Part shown: in pieces, positions 61,365-64,000 of the stretch | How the letters are laid out: every line of letters starts with the position of its first letter | How positions within the stretch are numbered: the stretch's first letter is position 1 | Source: Viridibacillus arvi | GTDB taxonomy: Bacteria; Bacillota; Bacilli; Bacillales_A; Planococcaceae | DNA: 64,000 bases | Assembly (NCBI RefSeq): GCF_001274945.1 | Contig: NZ_LILB01000001.1 | Coordinates: forward strand, 781,212 to 845,211 | Direction of reading: 5' to 3' | Notes under the pieces: generated by a model | Told to the model about the DNA's origin: nothing | Seen by the model: the letters and a program-made list of their open reading frames with translations, nothing else | Databases searched by the model: none | Made by a program: the position numbers and the translations under genes

Positions 61365-63085
61365 GCGATTTCCTCCTCTGAGAGCTGTGATTTCACGATT
61401 TCACGATATACTTCATTTTCTTCAAGTAATTCTTTATGTGTACCTATACCAGCTATTTCGCCTTTATCTAAAACAATGATTCGATCAGCATCTACTACTG
61501 TACTAACTCGCTGAGCAACGAGTAACATGGTTGCATTCTTAGTTTCTTCTTTTAATGCTGCACGTAGACTTGCATCTGTTTTGTAATCAAGCGCGGAAAA
61601 GCTATCATCGAATATATAAATATCCGGTTTTCTTACTAAGGCTCTTGCTATTGAAAGTCGTTGTTTTTGACCACCCGATACATTTGAACCGCCTTGAGAA
61701 ATCTCAGATTCATAACCATTTTCCATTTTACTTATAAAATCTTCTGCTTGGGCTATGCGCGCCGCATGTTCAATCTCTTCTTGCGTGGCATCTTCTTTAC
61801 CAAAGCGAATATTTTCAGCAATCGTACCTGTAAAGAGTAGTGCTTTTTGCGGTACATAACCAATCTTAGAACGTACCTCATCGATTGATGTCTCTTTTAG
61901 GTCTACACCATTTACTCGAATCGTTCCGCTAGTAACATCATAAAAACGTGGAATCAGATTCACGAGTGTTGATTTCCCAGCACCGGTTCCCCCAATGATT
62001 GCAGTAATTTCACCTGACTTAGCACGGAAACTAATATTAGATAACACAGGTTCTTCTGCTCCTGGATAAGTAAAAGACACTTTATCAAATTCAAGTGTTC
62101 CTCGTTCTTGGTCTACTGCTTTAGCCCCTTCATTAAGTATTGTCGGTTTCTTATCTAATACTTCATTAATACGTTTTGCGGACACTGCAGCTCTCGGAAT
62201 CATAACAAACATCATTGATGCCATAACAAGGGCGAACATGATTTGCATGACGTATTGAATAAATGCCATCAAGTCCCCTATCTGCATACCACCGTTATCG
62301 ATACGAATTCCACCAAACCAAATGATACCAACAACTGTTAAATTCATAACAAGCATCATAACCGGCATTAAAAATGCCATTACTTTATTGACTTTTATAG
62401 AAACATCCATTAAATCTTTATTTGCTTTTTGTAAACGAACTTTTTCTTGTTTTTCACGATTAAAAGCACGGATAACGCGTATCCCTGTTAAATTTTCGCG
62501 TAATACTAAATTCAAACGATCTAAACGTGTTTGCACTAATTTAAAAAGCGGTATTCCTTTTGTCATAATTAGAATAACTGCTCCCATTAGTACAGGGATT
62601 GTTGCTACGATAATAAGCGATAATTTTGCATCTTTTGATAAAGCCATTATTAATCCACCAACAAACATAATCGGTGCACTTACAACCATTCTTAGTAACA
62701 TGATTACTACTTGCTGTACTTGAGTTATGTCATTTGTTGTTCGTGTAATCAGTGATGCTGTTCCAACTTCATCAAAATCTTGCAGTGAAAATCCTTCAAC
62801 ATGATTAAACACTTTACGGCGGACATCACGACCAAAACCCATTGCCGCTTTTGATGAGTAATAGCTTGCAACAATCGATGCACACACTCCGAATGCAGCT
62901 ACTAAAAGCATTAATCCACCAATTTTTATAATATAATTCTTATCACCTACTACTACTCCCTTATCAATAATATCTGACATTAGAGTAGGTAAATACAAAT
63001 CAGCCATGGATTGAACGAATACAAGTCCAACCACCGCTAGAACAATCCACTTATAAACTGTGAGGTTTTTTAGTAGTTTAAGCAC
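61361..63085 (-). CDS. ABC exporter half-transporter with degenerate Walker B (YfiB/BmrC-like)
   Basis: A 574-residue membrane-ATPase fusion with six transmembrane segments (~15-300). Walker A GGTGAGKST is near 363 and signature VSGGQKQRLSIARA near 468. Walker B is IFDDSFSALD near 491, with Asp in place of the catalytic Glu. That change marks the degenerate site of heterodimeric exporters such as BmrC/BmrD. A GTG start follows AGAGGAG. It is the middle gene of the operon, right after MarR. Role: drug or lipid export. Confidence 0.92.
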   Translation of the reverse strand: MLKLLKNLTVYKWIVLAVVGLVFVQSMADLYLPTLMSDIIDKGVVVGDKNYIIKIGGLMLLVAAFGVCASIVASYYSSKAAMGFGRDVRRKVFNHVEGFSLQDFDEVGTASLITRTTNDITQVQQVVIMLLRMVVSAPIMFVGGLIMALSKDAKLSLIIVATIPVLMGAVILIMTKGIPLFKLVQTRLDRLNLVLRENLTGIRVIRAFNREKQEKVRLQKANKDLMDVSIKVNKVMAFLMPVMMLVMNLTVVGIIWFGGIRIDNGGMQIGDLMAFIQYVMQIMFALVMASMMFVMIPRAAVSAKRINEVLDKKPTILNEGAKAVDQERGTLEFDKVSFTYPGAEEPVLSNISFRAKSGEITAIIGGTGAGKSTLVNLIPRFYDVTSGTIRVNGVDLKETSIDEVRSKIGYVPQKALLFTGTIAENIRFGKEDATQEEIEHAARIAQAEDFISKMENGYESEISQGGSNVSGGQKQRLSIARALVRKPDIYIFDDSFSALDYKTDASLRAALKEETKNATMLLVAQRVSTVVDADRIIVLDKGEIAGIGTHKELLEENEVYREIVKSQLSEEEIA

Positions 63086-63090
63086 TTAAA

Positions 63091-63561
63091 TCATTCTCCT
63101 CTTTCTATAGCCTCTTCTAATAAAGTGATTATTTGGCGCTGTGATGTTAGAAGATCATCGTATTGTTTTTCACTAAGTGAATCAGTCGCTAACTCAAAAG
63201 CTTTGAGTACACTACTCTCTTGGCTTTGTATCTTGTTATAAAGCAATTGACCTTTATCACTAAGGGTCAACAGCATTTCACGTCTATTATCTTCTACAGG
63301 ATTTCTCTGAATCAATTCAGCCTGTACAAGTCCCTCAACAGCTTGACTTAATGTACTTTTCGGAAAAAACGTTGCCTTCCCTAACTGTTTTTGAGTCATC
63401 TCTTCAAATGGTGCGAGCGTTATTAATAAAGCATATTGAGGAATCGTAAGCTCATTTTCTAATGCCGTTCTTTGCACTATTCTCCTAATACAATGGTTCA
63501 CATGCCAAAATGAATGTAATAACTTTTCAGACCTTATACTAGCGTCTTTTTCAAGACTCAA
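63091..63561 (-). CDS. MarR family transcriptional regulator
   Basis: A 156-residue dimeric repressor-type protein with the MarR winged helix: MTQKQLGKATFFPKSTLSQ, then VEGLVQAELIQRNPVEDNRR for the wing. TTG start with AAAGGAGTGG ahead. It is the first gene of the operon with both ABC exporter halves (stop and next start six bases apart), a common drug-responsive arrangement. It probably represses its own operon through the site at 63586. Confidence 0.9.
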   Translation of the reverse strand: MSLEKDASIRSEKLLHSFWHVNHCIRRIVQRTALENELTIPQYALLITLAPFEEMTQKQLGKATFFPKSTLSQAVEGLVQAELIQRNPVEDNRREMLLTLSDKGQLLYNKIQSQESSVLKAFELATDSLSEKQYDDLLTSQRQIITLLEEAIERGE

Positions 63562-63585
63562 AATCCCCCACTCCTTTCATTTCAA

Positions 63586-63616
63586 ACAGTTCCATTACGA
63601 ACAGTTCTATAATAGC
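63586..63616 (-). promoter_or_regulatory. MarR promoter with repeated operator
   Basis: On the minus strand TATTAT (a -10 candidate) is followed by GAACTGTTCGTAATGGAACTG, read as two GAACTGTT-like repeats and a GTTC-N6-GAAC palindrome. Its position just after the -10 suits autorepression. Confidence 0.45.
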
Positions 63617-63703
63617 ACAATTAAATTTACATTTTTATTGAAGAACAATCAAGCGAAAAGCGTTGTATTTGGCAAACTAATTTCATTATTAAAACGGCAA
63701 AAG

Positions 63704-63753
63704 AAAACCCAGTTAGAGGACCTTATTATACTGTCCTTTAACCGGGGTATTTT
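63704..63753 (-). terminator. Terminator between the MFS fragment and the MarR operon
   Basis: AAAACCC-GTTA-AGGAC pairs with GTCCT-TAAC-GGGGTATTTT; the hairpin has A and T runs on both sides, so it may act in both directions. Confidence 0.7.
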
Positions 63754-63770
63754 ACATATTCAAGTTAACT

Positions 63771-64000
63771 TTAATGTTTCAAATTCATCGCCGTCTTATA
63801 AAATGCTGCACTAGATAGTACTATCAAAGCTACCAAGAAAAAGAGTTGATCTTGAAAATGCACTAGCAGCCATCCACCTATTACTGGACCGATGAAACTT
63901 CCTAAGTTCTTGAATTGGGCAGCCCCTAAAAAACTTGCTTTTTGTGTTTCGGGGGCAATTTCATCAATTAAGACATTCATTGTTGGGAAAACAAAGATCT
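63771..64000 (-). CDS. MFS transporter, C-terminal part (runs off window)
   Basis: The frame is open to the window edge, with no start inside, so at least 76 residues of the C-terminus are seen. Blocks: FPTMNVLIDEIAPETQKASFLGAAQFKNLG (in pieces), SFIGPVIGGWLLVHF, and a last helix LFFLVALIVLSSAAFY. These fit helices 10-12 of a 12-helix drug:H+ antiporter-type MFS. The gene starts beyond 64000. Confidence 0.8.
   Translation of the reverse strand, partial: IFVFPTMNVLIDEIAPETQKASFLGAAQFKNLGSFIGPVIGGWLLVHFQDQLFFLVALIVLSSAAFYKTAMNLKH

Overview
The window comes from a low-GC Gram-positive bacterium of the order Bacillales. Shine-Dalgarno sequences are strong (AAGGAGG type). It has a YpdA-type bacillithiol reductase, CcpA-type cre boxes, Bacillus-style DUF3885 and DUF4306 proteins, and a SwrC-like RND pump. 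A Lysinibacillus/Psychrobacillus-like member of the Bacillaceae/Planococcaceae fits, but I cannot fix the genus. No rRNA, tRNA, CRISPR array or intact insertion sequence was seen.

Left part (1-19.5 kb), uptake and housekeeping accessory genes. An AbgB-like M20 amidohydrolase and an MFS transporter diverge from a winged-helix regulator. Small single genes follow: DUF3885, VOC, a zinc-PLC-like hydrolase, ypdA and a lipoprotein. Next is a Dcu-type C4-dicarboxylate transporter. Two close paralogues of purine-nucleoside phosphorylase, duplicated with their promoters and terminators, flank a three-gene sugar-type ABC importer, a 55-residue membrane protein and an AraC regulator.

Middle-left (19.5-27.8 kb), an IclR-controlled catabolic module. 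It holds two aspartase-superfamily lyases, a zinc alcohol dehydrogenase, an aldehyde dehydrogenase, an IclR regulator and an MFS importer. Paired GTTC-N7-GAAC operators, 20 bp apart, lie in both promoter regions, and a cre box sits at the importer promoter.

Centre (28-43 kb), a candidate alicyclic-ketone pathway. An esterase, a Baeyer-Villiger monooxygenase, an iron alcohol dehydrogenase and a semialdehyde dehydrogenase form one operon. A near-perfect sigma-54 promoter precedes it, with repeated enhancer-like sites upstream and an AcoR-like activator encoded next door. A beta-oxidation set (CaiB-type CoA-transferase, acyl-CoA dehydrogenase, 3-hydroxyacyl-CoA dehydrogenase, thiolase, enoyl-CoA hydratase) could take the resulting dicarboxylate to central metabolism. 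Decayed IclR and crotonase genes sit in the same region.

Right-centre (43-54 kb), a second sigma-54-controlled catabolic cluster. It has two acyl-CoA ligases, a double-length (two-domain) acyl-CoA dehydrogenase, a cysteine-less Ltp2-like thiolase paired with a DUF35 protein, and an MFS importer. A divergent PAS-AAA activator faces a second -24/-12 promoter. The gene set resembles actinobacterial branched or sterol side-chain degradation by retro-aldol cleavage, which is unexpected in a Bacillales genome.

Right end (54.6-64 kb), export. It holds a large RND efflux pump, a GNAT acetyltransferase, a MarR regulator with a heterodimeric ABC exporter, and the C-terminal part of another MFS transporter running off the window.
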